Shown here piece after piece: positions 30,674 through 39,215 of a DNA stretch of 64,000 nt. How positions within the stretch are numbered: position 1 is the first letter of the stretch; each line of letters opens with the position of its first letter. The position numbers were made by a program, and so were the translations under genes. The DNA comes from Diaminobutyricimonas sp. LJ205 (GTDB lineage: Bacteria > Actinomycetota > Actinomycetes > Actinomycetales > Microbacteriaceae): positions 1 to 64,000 of the forward strand of contig NZ_CP046619.1 of NCBI RefSeq assembly GCF_009755725.1, given 5' to 3'. The notes beneath the pieces were generated by a model, which had not been told where the DNA came from, did not search any database, and saw only the letters and a list, made by a program, of their open reading frames with translations.

Positions 30674-32179
30674 ATGCAATCGCACGTCGAGATCGAACTG
30701 AAGTTCACGGTGGCTGACGATTTCGCATTCGGGGCCGTCACGTTGCCCGACGCAGTCCGGCTCGAGGACGGCCGCGATCTCACCCTCGAGGCCGAGTACT
30801 TCGACACGGCCGACCGTCGGCTCTTCGCACGCGGGATCACCCTGCGCCGGCGGCGCGGCGGGGACGACGAGGGCTGGCACCTCAAGCTGCCGCGGTCGGC
30901 GGGCGAGCGGGAGGAGCTTGCCGAACCGCTCGGCGAGGAGGATGCACCGCCGGTGGCGCTGCAGCGGCTGGTCGCCGTGCACGTGCGACGCGAACCATTC
31001 GTGCCGATCGCGCGCATCGCAACCCGGCGCACGGTGCGCCGGGTCGTCGGCGATGGCGGCGTGGTGCTTGCCGAGCTGGCCGACGACGACGTGACGGCCG
31101 AGGCATTCACCGGCGGTGAGGTCGAACTGTCCACCTGGCGAGAGCTTGAACTCGAGCTTGTCGACGGGGACCGGCAGCTGCTCGAAACGCTCAGCAAGAG
31201 GTTGCAGGCCGCCGGGGCACACCGGTCGAGTGATGCGTCGAAATTGGGCCGGGCGCTCGGCGATCACTCACGCGGCGCTGACCGGGACTCGGCCGGTGTC
31301 GACGGCAGCGCGGGCGAGGTCGTGCGCGCCTACCTGGAACAGCAGATCAACAAGCTCAAGGCGGCCGACCCGGGCGTTCGACTGGATGCCGAGGACCAGC
31401 TGCACCAACTGCGGGTCGCCTGCCGGAGGCTACGCACCGCGCTGAAGACGTTTCGTCCGCTGTTCGATCGTGAACAGACCGATCCGATCCGTGACGAACT
31501 GCGGTGGATCGCCACCTCGCTGGGAGACGCCCGCGACACCGAGGTGCTGCATGGGCGGCTGGTGGACGAGCTGGAAGATGACGGCTCCGGCGGCGATCCC
31601 GCCCACAGCCGGATTGATGCTGACCTGGGCAAGCAGTACCGTACGGCGCGCAAGCAGGTGCTCCGGCATCTCGACAGCGCCCGCTACTTTCGCCTGCTCG
31701 ACCGGCTCGATGCGCTGGTCGAGAACCCTCCATTCACCGCCGACGCGAGTGCCGCAGCAAGCAAACGGATTCCGCGGCTGGTGCGCAAGGCGTTTCGAGC
31801 GGTACGGCGGGAGCATGATGCCGCGGCGCGGGCCAGCAGTGACGAGGAGCGCGTGATCGCCTTGCACGAGGTGCGCAAGGCAGCGAAGCGCGCCCGGTAC
31901 GCGGGCGAGGCTGCCGCGCCGAGTTTCGGTAAGGATGCCACCCGATTCGCCGCCGCCTTCGAAAAGTTGCAGGACCTGCTCGGCGAGCACCGCGACAGTT
32001 TCGTGGCGCGCCAGACGCTCGGTGAAATGGCGCCGCGGGCTCACGCGGCGGGCGAGGACACCTTCACCATCGGTGTGCTCGCTGGTCGTGAGGAGGAGCG
32101 CGCGGCGGCGGTGCTGCGGCGCTACGACGCGGCGTGGGATGCGGCATCCGCGCGGAAGCTCCGCCGCTGGCTGACGTGA
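30674..32179 (+). CDS. CYTH and CHAD domain-containing protein
   Basis: The 501-residue protein joins an N-terminal CYTH triphosphate-tunnel domain (EIELKF near residue 6, LRRRRGG, WHLKLPR) to a C-terminal CHAD helical domain (about 215-500). CHAD domains have conserved histidines (HQLRVACRRLRTALKTF, HEVRKAAKRARYAGE) and bind polyphosphate in studied cases. CYTH domains hydrolyse inorganic tripolyphosphate or related compounds. A polyphosphate role is inferred from family. The ATG at 30674 has an AAGGGG upstream; the longer upstream frame lacks domain content. Confidence 0.9.
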   Translation: MQSHVEIELKFTVADDFAFGAVTLPDAVRLEDGRDLTLEAEYFDTADRRLFARGITLRRRRGGDDEGWHLKLPRSAGEREELAEPLGEEDAPPVALQRLVAVHVRREPFVPIARIATRRTVRRVVGDGGVVLAELADDDVTAEAFTGGEVELSTWRELELELVDGDRQLLETLSKRLQAAGAHRSSDASKLGRALGDHSRGADRDSAGVDGSAGEVVRAYLEQQINKLKAADPGVRLDAEDQLHQLRVACRRLRTALKTFRPLFDREQTDPIRDELRWIATSLGDARDTEVLHGRLVDELEDDGSGGDPAHSRIDADLGKQYRTARKQVLRHLDSARYFRLLDRLDALVENPPFTADASAAASKRIPRLVRKAFRAVRREHDAAARASSDEERVIALHEVRKAAKRARYAGEAAAPSFGKDATRFAAAFEKLQDLLGEHRDSFVARQTLGEMAPRAHAAGEDTFTIGVLAGREEERAAAVLRRYDAAWDAASARKLRRWLT

Positions 32180-32218
32180 TCGCGCTGACGTGCACCTGAC
32201 CCACGTACAATTCCCGAC

Positions 32219-32959
32219 GTGAAGGGGGCAGGGTTCGGGGTAATGGTGCTGATCGTGATCGGCGCCTGGATCCTTGCGGCGCAGGCACCACCAGTTTCCA
32301 CCATGCCTGCCGCTCCCGTGTTCTCGGGCGAGGCGCCGCCCGCCGCGTCTTCGCCAATTGCGTCTTCACCGACCGCGCGAGACCGGCCGGCCGGGATCGC
32401 GGGCAGCGTCGATAGCGCCTGGCTCGCCAGCACGGCTGTCTCGACCGGAATTCCAGCGCGGGCGCTGGCTGCCTACGCCGGTGCCCAGCTGCGGCTGATC
32501 GACGAGCAGCCCGATTGCGGCATCGGCTGGAACACGCTCGCCGGCATCGGCAAGATCGAGTCGGGGCACGGCAGCCACGGCGGCGCGAGCGTTGCCACCG
32601 ACGGGCAGGTAGCTCCCGAGATCCGCGGAATCCAGCTCGACGGGTCGGCGTCCGCCCGGATCAACGACAGCGACGGCGGCGCGCTCGACGGCGACTCCGA
32701 GTGGGACCGGGCGGTCGGTCCGATGCAGTTCATCCCGGACACCTGGAAGCGCTGGGGCGCCGATGGGAACGGGGACACGGTCGCCGACCCGCACCAGATC
32801 GACGACGCGGCACTCACCGCGGCGCGGTACCTGTGCGCGGCGGGCGACCTGCTGCAGCCCGATACCTGGCGGACGGCCATCCTGTCGTACAACCACAGCG
32901 AGGAATACGTGGCCAACGTCGCCGACGCGGCCAACGGGTACGCCGATCGCGTACGGTGA
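32219..32959 (+). CDS. Lytic transglycosylase (MltB-like)
   Basis: The 246-residue exported protein begins with a signal-like helix (VMVLIVIGAWILAAQ) and an Ala/Pro/Ser-rich linker. The catalytic domain has IGKIESGHGSHG (catalytic Glu near residue 113), VGPMQFIPDTWKRWG and YLCAAGDL, then ILSYNHSEEYVANV, which match soluble transglycosylases of the MltB/SLT group. It would cut peptidoglycan glycan strands with anhydro ends. Calcium-like DGNGDTVADP is present. GTG start at 32219. Confidence 0.88.
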   Translation: MKGAGFGVMVLIVIGAWILAAQAPPVSTMPAAPVFSGEAPPAASSPIASSPTARDRPAGIAGSVDSAWLASTAVSTGIPARALAAYAGAQLRLIDEQPDCGIGWNTLAGIGKIESGHGSHGGASVATDGQVAPEIRGIQLDGSASARINDSDGGALDGDSEWDRAVGPMQFIPDTWKRWGADGNGDTVADPHQIDDAALTAARYLCAAGDLLQPDTWRTAILSYNHSEEYVANVADAANGYADRVR

Positions 32960-33027
32960 CGCCTGCGGATCGTCGGACGGAACCTGCTCGGTTCGATCGA
33001 TCCTCCGCTGCCGCGTAACGTGGCTGC

Positions 33028-33723
33028 ATGGCCGCGCGAGCGCTCACCGCCGGCCCGGGGATTGCGGTGCGCCGGGCATTCGGTGCCGCGCGCTTGATTC
33101 TCGCCGTCCTCTGGATCATCGCGCTGGTCGGCGACATCCGGTACACCCTCGGATTCCCCACCTCGGTCGTGGGCAACTTCTTCAGCTACTTCACCGTGCA
33201 GAGCGCCATCGCCTCCACCGTCGTGTTCTTGCTCGGGGCGGTGTTCGCGGTGCGGCGGGAGATCGACCCGGGCTGGTTCGACGTGCTCCGGGTGCTGGTC
33301 ACCACTTACACGGTCTCGTCCGGGCTGGTGTCGCTGGTCATCCTGAACCAGTGGGCGGCCCGTGGCATCTACGTCGACGTGCCATGGTCGGCGCAGATGC
33401 TGCACTTCTGGCTGCCCGCTCTGGCCTTGCTTGACTGGTTGTTCGCCCCGGGTCGAGTGCACGTGTCGTGGTTGACCGCAGTGCTGGCGGTGCCGTTCCC
33501 GTTGCTCTGGGGTGCTTACACCTTCATTCGCGGGCCGCTGGTCGGCTGGTACCCGTACTTCTTCCTCGACCCCGCGCAAGTGAGCGGCGCCTGGGAATCA
33601 GCGCTGTACGGTGCCGGTGCACTCGCGGTGATCACCGGGGTCGCGGCGTTGCTGGCTGCGGCGACCCGCTGGGATCCAGTCGGCAACCGCCACCGCCACC
33701 GCCATAGTCATCGCCGCCGCTAG
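33028..33723 (+). CDS. Pr6Pr family membrane protein
   Basis: This 231-residue protein has about six membrane helices. It resembles the Pr6Pr membrane family (FSYFTVQSAIASTVVFLLGAV, then HFWLPALALLDWLF). The family has no established function. The C-terminal tail is very basic and His-rich (NRHRHRHSHRRR), encoded by a short repetitive stretch near 33688-33720. It converges with the amine oxidase gene, 2 bp away. Confidence 0.75.
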   Translation: MAARALTAGPGIAVRRAFGAARLILAVLWIIALVGDIRYTLGFPTSVVGNFFSYFTVQSAIASTVVFLLGAVFAVRREIDPGWFDVLRVLVTTYTVSSGLVSLVILNQWAARGIYVDVPWSAQMLHFWLPALALLDWLFAPGRVHVSWLTAVLAVPFPLLWGAYTFIRGPLVGWYPYFFLDPAQVSGAWESALYGAGALAVITGVAALLAAATRWDPVGNRHRHRHSHRRR

Positions 33724-33725
33724 GG

Positions 33726-35165
33726 CTACTCCTCGGGCTCGGGCGTGGCGGCGTCGACGAACGGGTCGAGACTGCGCTGCGCCATCGCGCGAACCTCCTC
33801 GTCAGACAACTCGGCCATCCGCTCGGCGGCATCGGCCACAACGATCCCCATCAGCATCGGTTCACCGGTGAACGGTTCCAGGTTGACCCAGGCCGCGACA
33901 TCCGATTCCGCACCAACCCCCCGCCAGATCGGCGCTTCGGTCTGCCAGAACGGCTCGTCGAACCGCAACCAGATCACCTCGAGCGCGCCAACGCCCAGCG
34001 CATCGATGGCCTCCCGGTGCCGGAACGGCAGCGGCGGGTCGAATTCGATGGTGCCCGCCTTGAGTACGCCCAGCGGCACCGTGACCACCACGCGCTCCAC
34101 GGTCAGGGTCTGCCCGTTGCCGAGACGCAGGCTGACGCCGTCTTCGGCCTCGGCGACGTGGCTGACCGGGCTGGAAACCGCAATATCCAGCCCCTCGGCG
34201 AGGCTGTCGATCAGCGTGCTGAAGTTGCCGAGCACGAGGGCCGCCTCGCCCTCCTCCGGCTGTTCCTCGACGCCGGTCACGCCGGTGGTTCCGTACCAGG
34301 CGGATATCCGGTCGGCCTCGGCGCCGGTCGCGACGGCCAGTTGGGTGCGCAGGAAGTGCTCGAGCCACGCGGCATCCGAGATGTCACCGGATGTCCCGAG
34401 CGCACCGGCCCCGGACCCTTCGAGCGCTTCAGCCACCGACAGGTCGCGCGGCTGCCCGGCCGCCCATGCGACCGCCGAGTTCAGGGCATCGGGACCCACG
34501 GCAGGCTCTTCGACGACCACGCCCTCGGCGGTACGGGTCTCGGCTTCGGCAACGGGGAGCGGCTGGGTGGCGATGCCCAGTTCGGTGAGCTGGTCGGCCA
34601 GCGAACTGCCTGCTTCCACGATCGACGCGCCGAGCTCGATCGGCTGCGGCCAGTCGTCATTCGGGCCGATGGTGAGAATGCGGCCACCGATGCGATCCCG
34701 CCCCTCGATCACCACGACCTCGAAGCCTTGATCGGCCAGCGCCCGCGCGGCCGTGAGCCCCGCCGCGCCCGCGCCGATTACGGCAATCCGGTCACCCTGC
34801 GCGGCGGTCGCGGACACCTGTCCGGCGACCCGACGCCCGGAAAGGATGGCGCCGGCGACAGTGCCGGGGAAGGAGGAGGCCGCCTCGCCGGCGAGAAACA
34901 GCCGACTGTCAACCGGCTCGGCGAGGGCCTGCCGGTCCTCCGGGCTTGACCCGACCGCCATGAAACTGATCGCCCCGCGCGCAAACGGATCGTCCGACCA
35001 GGCACTGCGCCGGAATGCCGTCGGTGTCGGCACTCTGCTGGGCTCGGGGGAGCGGGTCGGCGACGGTGTCGGGGTCGGGGTGTCGCCGGTGCACGCGGTC
35101 AGCCCGAAGAGGATCAGGCCAGAGGCTGACCCGACCAGAAAGGTGCGACGGTCGATCGCTGGCAC
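33726..35165 (-). CDS. Flavin amine oxidase lipoprotein with circularly permuted order
   Basis: The 479-residue protein is a FAD-dependent oxidoreductase of the monoamine-oxidase type. Tat-like DRRTFLVGSAS and a lipobox at GLTAC suggest an exported lipoprotein. Residues near 53-120 hold the module that normally ends the family: W.DDPFARGAISFMAVG, RLFLAGEA, FPGTVAGAILSGRR. The Rossmann FAD motif IAVIGAGAAGLTAARAL and EGRDRIGGRI, normally N-terminal, come after it, near 128. The rest follows the usual order (VVVTVPLGVLKAGTIEFDPP, VIWLRFDEPFW) and stops where the C-terminal FAD module would normally start. GTG 35165 has GGAG upstream; a longer in-frame start at 35210 is possible. The substrate is unknown. 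Confidence 0.85.
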   Translation of the reverse strand: MPAIDRRTFLVGSASGLILFGLTACTGDTPTPTPSPTRSPEPSRVPTPTAFRRSAWSDDPFARGAISFMAVGSSPEDRQALAEPVDSRLFLAGEAASSFPGTVAGAILSGRRVAGQVSATAAQGDRIAVIGAGAAGLTAARALADQGFEVVVIEGRDRIGGRILTIGPNDDWPQPIELGASIVEAGSSLADQLTELGIATQPLPVAEAETRTAEGVVVEEPAVGPDALNSAVAWAAGQPRDLSVAEALEGSGAGALGTSGDISDAAWLEHFLRTQLAVATGAEADRISAWYGTTGVTGVEEQPEEGEAALVLGNFSTLIDSLAEGLDIAVSSPVSHVAEAEDGVSLRLGNGQTLTVERVVVTVPLGVLKAGTIEFDPPLPFRHREAIDALGVGALEVIWLRFDEPFWQTEAPIWRGVGAESDVAAWVNLEPFTGEPMLMGIVVADAAERMAELSDEEVRAMAQRSLDPFVDAATPEPEE

Positions 35166-35308
35166 GTGACTCCGGTTCCTCCCCGTCAAACTCCGGACCT
35201 CTGCGGCCAACCTACTCCGTCGTGGTCAGGACCCGATGTTGCCGCGTCGCTTCAGCCATTCACTCCTGCGCGCTTGGGCCGTACCCTGTTGCCAGGGAGG
35301 TGGGTTCC

Positions 35309-35500
35309 ATGAATGCGAAGCCGGGCGACCGAATCATCATCCGCGGCAGGACTGTCGAGTCTCATGACCGCCATGGCGAAATACTCGAGGCGCGGGGTGC
35401 CGACGGCGGGCCGCCGTACTCGGTGCGTTTCGACGATGGCCACGAGAGCGTCGTCTTTCCGGGCGGCGACTTCCAGATCGAAAAGGCCGCCGAGCACTAG
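35309..35500 (+). CDS. DUF1918 protein
   Basis: This 63-residue protein is a DUF1918 member: it begins MNAKPGDRIIIRG, followed by HDRHGEILEARG and YSVRFDDGHESVVFPG. Such small SH3-like domains are common in Actinobacteria, sometimes next to DNA-binding proteins; function is unknown. The ATG at 35309 follows AGGGAGG with ideal spacing, so the much longer open frame upstream is not the gene. The next gene encodes an HTH protein. Confidence 0.88.
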   Translation: MNAKPGDRIIIRGRTVESHDRHGEILEARGADGGPPYSVRFDDGHESVVFPGGDFQIEKAAEH

Positions 35501-35524
35501 GGCGCCGAGCACTAGGGTCAGAGG

Positions 35525-35806
35525 GTGAGTCCTCGCCCGCGTCGTGTTCCGCCGAGCGATTCACTGGCCGATTGGCCGAACGTGGCGAGCGATGATCCGG
35601 TGGTCGATGCCGTCCGGCGTTTCGCGGTGAACCTGCGGGATGCGATCGGGGACCGCAGCCTGCGCGAGATCGCCCGGCTCAGCGGGGTCGATCGCACCAC
35701 GATCGCCGTGGTGCTCGCCGGTGAGGCGTGGCCGGATGTCGCCACCCTCGCCCGGCTCGAGGTTGCACTCGAACGGCCGCTGTGGCCGGTGTTCGGCCAG
35801 GACTGA
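35525..35806 (+). CDS. Helix-turn-helix transcriptional regulator
   Basis: This 93-residue protein has a Xre/LacI-like HTH near residues 47-65 (SLREIARLSGVDRTTIAVVLAG), followed by a typical WPDVATLARLEVALERPLWP helix. No ligand-binding domain is present. GTG start 24 bp after DUF1918, so the two are probably co-transcribed. Targets are unknown. Confidence 0.82.
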   Translation: MSPRPRRVPPSDSLADWPNVASDDPVVDAVRRFAVNLRDAIGDRSLREIARLSGVDRTTIAVVLAGEAWPDVATLARLEVALERPLWPVFGQD

Positions 35807-35819
35807 GCACTCCAGACCG

Positions 35820-37292
35820 TCAGGGCTCGGGCGTTGTCCCGGCGAGCCGGGTGTGGATGCGGGCGCTGGCCTCGTTCAACCCGGTGATCGTGGCCACCTT
35901 GCCGTGCCGCTCGTACTTGGTTGTGATCGCGTCGAGAGCGGCGACGGTGGAGGCATCCCAGATATGCGCCCTCGAGAGGTCGATGGTCACCTCGGCGGGG
36001 TCGTCGGCGTAGTCGAACTGCGTGGTGAGGTCGTTGCTCGAGGCGAAGAACAACTCGCCACTGACTCGGTAGTGCGCCGCGTCGTCGGTCACGCTGCGTT
36101 CGACGCGGGCGAAGTGGGCGACCTTGCGGGCGAACAGCACCATCGCGGCGATCACGCCGACGACAACGCCGATCGCCAGGTTGTGGGTGATCACGACGAC
36201 GGCCGTGGTGAGCACCATGAGCAGGGTCTCGCCGACCGGCATCCGCTTCAGCGTCTTCAGCTGCACGCTGTGCCAGTCAAATGTGGCGACCGAGACCATG
36301 ATCATGACCGCGACGAGCGCCGCCATCGGGATGATCGCGACGAAGTCGCCGAAGACCACGACGAGCAGGATCAGGAAGACCCCGGCGAGGAAGGTCGAGA
36401 TGCGGGTGCGCGCGCCGGAGGCCTTCACATTGATCATGGTCTGGCCGATCATCGCGCAGCCGCCCATACCGCCGAAGAAGCCGGAGAGCACGTTCGCGGT
36501 GCCCTGGCCGAGGGCTTCGCGGGTCTTCCCCGAGCCGGTGTCGGTGACGTCGTCGACGAGCTTCGCGGTCATCAGCGATTCCATCAGGCCGACCAGCGCC
36601 ATCGCCAGGGCGAACGGGCCGATGATCGCGACAGTCTCCCAGGTGAGCGGCACGTTCGGCAGGAACAGGGTGGGCAGGCTGTCGGGCAGGTCGCCCTTGT
36701 CGCCGACAGTCGGCACGTTGATGCCCATGGCGACGACCGCGACGGTGAGCAGCACGATCGTCACGAGTGGTGCGGGCACGGCCTTGGTGAGCATGGGCAG
36801 CCCGACCATGATCAGCACGCCGATGGCCACCAGAGGATAGACCAGCCAGGGCACGCCGATCAGTTCGGGAAGCTGCGCGGTGAAGATCAGGATGGCGAGG
36901 GAGTTGACGAAGCCGACCATCACGCTGCGCGGGATGAAGCGCATCAGCTTGGCGACTCCGAGCAGGCCGAGGACGACCTGGAGCACGCCGGCCAGGATGA
37001 CGGTGGCGATGAGGTAGTCGAGGCCGTGATCGCGCATCACCGGGGCGATCACCAGGGCGACGGCTCCGGTCGCCGCGGAGATCATCGCGGGGCGTCCGCC
37101 GAGGAAGGCGATCGAGACGGCCATCACGAACGACGAGAACAGGCCCACCCTCGGGTCGACGCCGGCGATGATCGAGAACGCGATCGCCTCGGGGATCAGT
37201 GCGAGCGCGACAACCAGACCGGCGAGCACCTCGCGGGTGAGCAGGCGAGGGGAGCGCAGCGCGCTGAGCACGGTGGGGGCGGAGGCAGACAT
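35820..37292 (-). CDS. SulP family anion transporter with STAS domain
   Basis: SulP proteins move sulfate, bicarbonate or other anions. The 490-residue protein has a membrane domain with about 12-14 helices (VALALIPEAIAFSIIAGVDP, SGFFGGMGGCAMIGQTMINV) and a C-terminal STAS domain (about 385-490; VTIDLSRAHIWDASTVAAL). The ATG at 37292 matches the family start; the open frame continues upstream without homology. An 8-bp inverted repeat lies in its leader (37335-37357). The substrate cannot be assigned. Confidence 0.92.
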   Translation of the reverse strand: MSASAPTVLSALRSPRLLTREVLAGLVVALALIPEAIAFSIIAGVDPRVGLFSSFVMAVSIAFLGGRPAMISAATGAVALVIAPVMRDHGLDYLIATVILAGVLQVVLGLLGVAKLMRFIPRSVMVGFVNSLAILIFTAQLPELIGVPWLVYPLVAIGVLIMVGLPMLTKAVPAPLVTIVLLTVAVVAMGINVPTVGDKGDLPDSLPTLFLPNVPLTWETVAIIGPFALAMALVGLMESLMTAKLVDDVTDTGSGKTREALGQGTANVLSGFFGGMGGCAMIGQTMINVKASGARTRISTFLAGVFLILLVVVFGDFVAIIPMAALVAVMIMVSVATFDWHSVQLKTLKRMPVGETLLMVLTTAVVVITHNLAIGVVVGVIAAMVLFARKVAHFARVERSVTDDAAHYRVSGELFFASSNDLTTQFDYADDPAEVTIDLSRAHIWDASTVAALDAITTKYERHGKVATITGLNEASARIHTRLAGTTPEP

Positions 37293-37334
37293 CGACGATC
37301 CGATCGGGTGAGGGAAGCGGACGCGTCGTTGCGA

Positions 37335-37357
37335 GGCATCCGGACCGATCGGATGCC
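37335..37357. promoter_or_regulatory. Inverted repeat in the sulP leader
   Basis: GGCATCCG (37335-37342) and CGGATGCC (37350-37357) form a perfect 8-bp inverted repeat with a 7-nt spacer, 43 bp upstream of the sulP start. It could be an operator or a leader hairpin. The same GGATGCC core is frequent in this window, so chance pairing is possible. Confidence 0.35.
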
Positions 37358-37387
37358 GGTGCGAGTTTACCCTCGCGCCGCATCCGC

Positions 37388-37435
37388 TGGTCGAGCCTGC
37401 CGAGACCTGGGGATCTCGACAAGCTCGATCAGCGG
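37388..37435. repeat. Interspersed palindromic repeat
   Basis: TGGTCGAGCCTGCCGAGACC (37388-37407) is followed by GATCTCGACAAGCTCGATC and AGCGG, giving an imperfect hairpin. The first 20 bp recur exactly inside hemH (62652-62671); the second 24 bp (37412-37435) recur exactly at 48405-48428. It lies in the sulP upstream gap and touches the 3' end of the next minus-strand gene. Confidence 0.8.
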
Positions 37436-38197
37436 TTAGGCGGCTCCGAGCACCATCAGCGCGGCCTGCAGGTCGAGTGCGAAGTGCACGATCAGCAGGT
37501 ACGGCAGCACGCTCGGACGCCAGCGCAGCAGCGCCGACACCAGCAACGCGAAGGGCACAAACATCAGAGCCCGCCAGAGGATGAACTCGATGTCGAAGCT
37601 CAGCGGAAGTGCCGCGTGCTGTACCGCGTGCATGAGAGCAGGCACGAGCACGACCAGCCAGGCCGAGCGGGTGAGCTGGGCGAGGCGCGGCTGCACGTAG
37701 CCGTAGTAGTTCGGCAGCTCGGCCAGAGCCGTGGTGATGGGGAACAGCACGACAGCGGTGATCGCCGCCCACATCGGCAGCGGCTGGACGAACAGGTCGA
37801 GGGCGATCTGCGGGTCTCCGAACAGCCAGGTGGCGAGTCCGATACTCGGCAGCGCGGCCAGGGGAGCCGCAATCAGCACCGCCACGAGGGTGGTCAGGAT
37901 GTCGCGCCCGCGCGCGCCCCGCTGGAACCGGTACAGCGCGCCCAGCGACGAACCGTCGAGTCGGAGGTAGTGGGCAAGCAGGCCAAGGTTGACGAGGTTC
38001 GCGGCCGAGGCGGCGAGTGGCCACCAGGCGGCGGAAGCTGCCCAGGCGTTCTCGGTGCCGCCCAGGGCAAGCAGACCGGCGATCACCGCCTGGAACACGG
38101 CGAACAGTGCCAGGCGCACGAACAGCAGCTCGACGATCCGGCGCCCGGGAACGCGGACAGTGTCACGGGTCGGGGCAGCTGCGGTCAGGGTGGTCAT
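37436..38197 (-). CDS. CPBP-like multi-pass membrane protein
   Basis: This 253-residue protein has about seven membrane helices. It resembles CPBP (CAAX-protease-like) proteins in layout, with AELPNYYGYVQPRL and ALMHAVQHAALP near where the EExxxR and HxxxH motifs would be. The normal Glu-Glu pair is absent, so protease activity is doubtful. It begins 75 bp after the tetR stop, in the same direction. The last codons overlap a repeat edge. Confidence 0.65.
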   Translation of the reverse strand: MTTLTAAAPTRDTVRVPGRRIVELLFVRLALFAVFQAVIAGLLALGGTENAWAASAAWWPLAASAANLVNLGLLAHYLRLDGSSLGALYRFQRGARGRDILTTLVAVLIAAPLAALPSIGLATWLFGDPQIALDLFVQPLPMWAAITAVVLFPITTALAELPNYYGYVQPRLAQLTRSAWLVVLVPALMHAVQHAALPLSFDIEFILWRALMFVPFALLVSALLRWRPSVLPYLLIVHFALDLQAALMVLGAA

Positions 38198-38271
38198 GGT
38201 TCGGGTAGTCCCTTCTCTCTGTGTGGGGCGGTCGGTGTGCGTTGGTTGGTGCGGGTCGTGGGTCTGGAGGG

Positions 38272-38775
38272 CTAGTCGGGGTTGGGTTCGAACATGTCGA
38301 GGGCGGCGCGCCAGGTGGCGTCCAGATCGGCGTCCGCCGGGAATCGGCCGGCCAGCTCGAGGTCGACAAGGCCGTGGGCGAGTGCCCAGAGTGCGCGGGC
38401 ACGGTTGATGTCTCCGTTCACTGCCGTCAGTAACGGCGCGGCAGCGGCATCCTCGACTCCCGGAGCCAGCCGCTCGCGGTCCAGCGGGTGCCGGGTCACC
38501 AGCGCATAAGGCTGCGGGTGGGCGAGCGCCCAGCGCCGGTAGGAGGTTGCGAGGCCCCGCACGCCAGGCTCAGCACCAGCGAGTTCGGCGGCCATGGCGC
38601 GCAGCGCGCGCTCCTGCAGGGCGGCGATGATCTCCTCTTTGCCGTGCACGTGCTTGTACAACGAAGGTGCGCGGATGCCGAGCGCCTCGGCCAGCCGCCG
38701 CATCGACATCGCCGCGGGGCCTTCGGCCTGCAGCAGCTGCTCGGCGGTGTCGAGGATCTCATCGCGGCGGCTCAC
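38272..38775 (-). CDS. TetR family transcriptional regulator
   Basis: The 167-residue repressor has an N-terminal HTH (DEILDTAEQLL, AMSMRRLAEALGIRAPSLYKHV, KEEIIAAL) and a C-terminal TetR_C-type ligand domain. GTG start overlapping the SRPBCC stop by four bases (GTGA) implies one operon. The two GCTAAC/GTTAGC palindromes upstream of the SRPBCC gene are the likely operators, pointing to autoregulation. The ligand is unknown. Confidence 0.9.
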   Translation of the reverse strand: MSRRDEILDTAEQLLQAEGPAAMSMRRLAEALGIRAPSLYKHVHGKEEIIAALQERALRAMAAELAGAEPGVRGLATSYRRWALAHPQPYALVTRHPLDRERLAPGVEDAAAAPLLTAVNGDINRARALWALAHGLVDLELAGRFPADADLDATWRAALDMFEPNPD

Positions 38776-39215
38776 AGCGGCGCCACCATCGACTCGGCGC
38801 GATCCCGGAGTGCCTTGTTCATCAGGTGGAACCCGGCCTCGGTCTGCACGAACATGCCGGGCATGAGGGGAACCAGCAGGCCGCGGAAGGACTCGGCGTG
38901 GGTGAAGAGGCATCCGCCGTCCTCGAGCGGTTCGATCGTGAACGAGTGTTCGCCGTCGAACAGGCCACGGATGCCGAGCGAACCCAGCCAGGCGAGCTTG
39001 CGGTTCGGGGTGGCCGCGGTGACCCGTGGACGGAAGGTCATGCCCTTGCCGCCGGGGGGAGAGATGCGGATCCGCAGTTGCTCGCCGACACGCAGTGTGC
39101 CTTCGACCTCCGAGACGAACGGGTTCCATTCCGGGAAGCGGGCGGTGTCGGTGAGTGCGCGCCATACGGTCTCGGCGGGGGCGTCGATACGGATTGACGT
39201 GGTGATGGTCTTCAT
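38772..39215 (-). CDS. SRPBCC domain protein
   Basis: This 147-residue protein has the START-like SRPBCC fold (IRIDAPAETVWRALTDTARF, then EWNPFV; later HSFTIEPLEDGGCLFTH and a long C-terminal helix). Such proteins bind hydrophobic ligands in a cavity. It has its own ribosome site (AAGGGA, spacing six) before the ATG at 39215, although the frame is also open back into the upstream EamA gene. It is translationally coupled to tetR. The ligand is unknown, possibly the tetR effector or its metabolite. Confidence 0.85.
   Translation of the reverse strand: MKTITTSIRIDAPAETVWRALTDTARFPEWNPFVSEVEGTLRVGEQLRIRISPPGGKGMTFRPRVTAATPNRKLAWLGSLGIRGLFDGEHSFTIEPLEDGGCLFTHAESFRGLLVPLMPGMFVQTEAGFHLMNKALRDRAESMVAPL

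Noticed and set aside
35640-37439. 599-codon open frame antisense to sulP
   Set aside because: His/Asp/Arg-rich shadow of the SulP gene.
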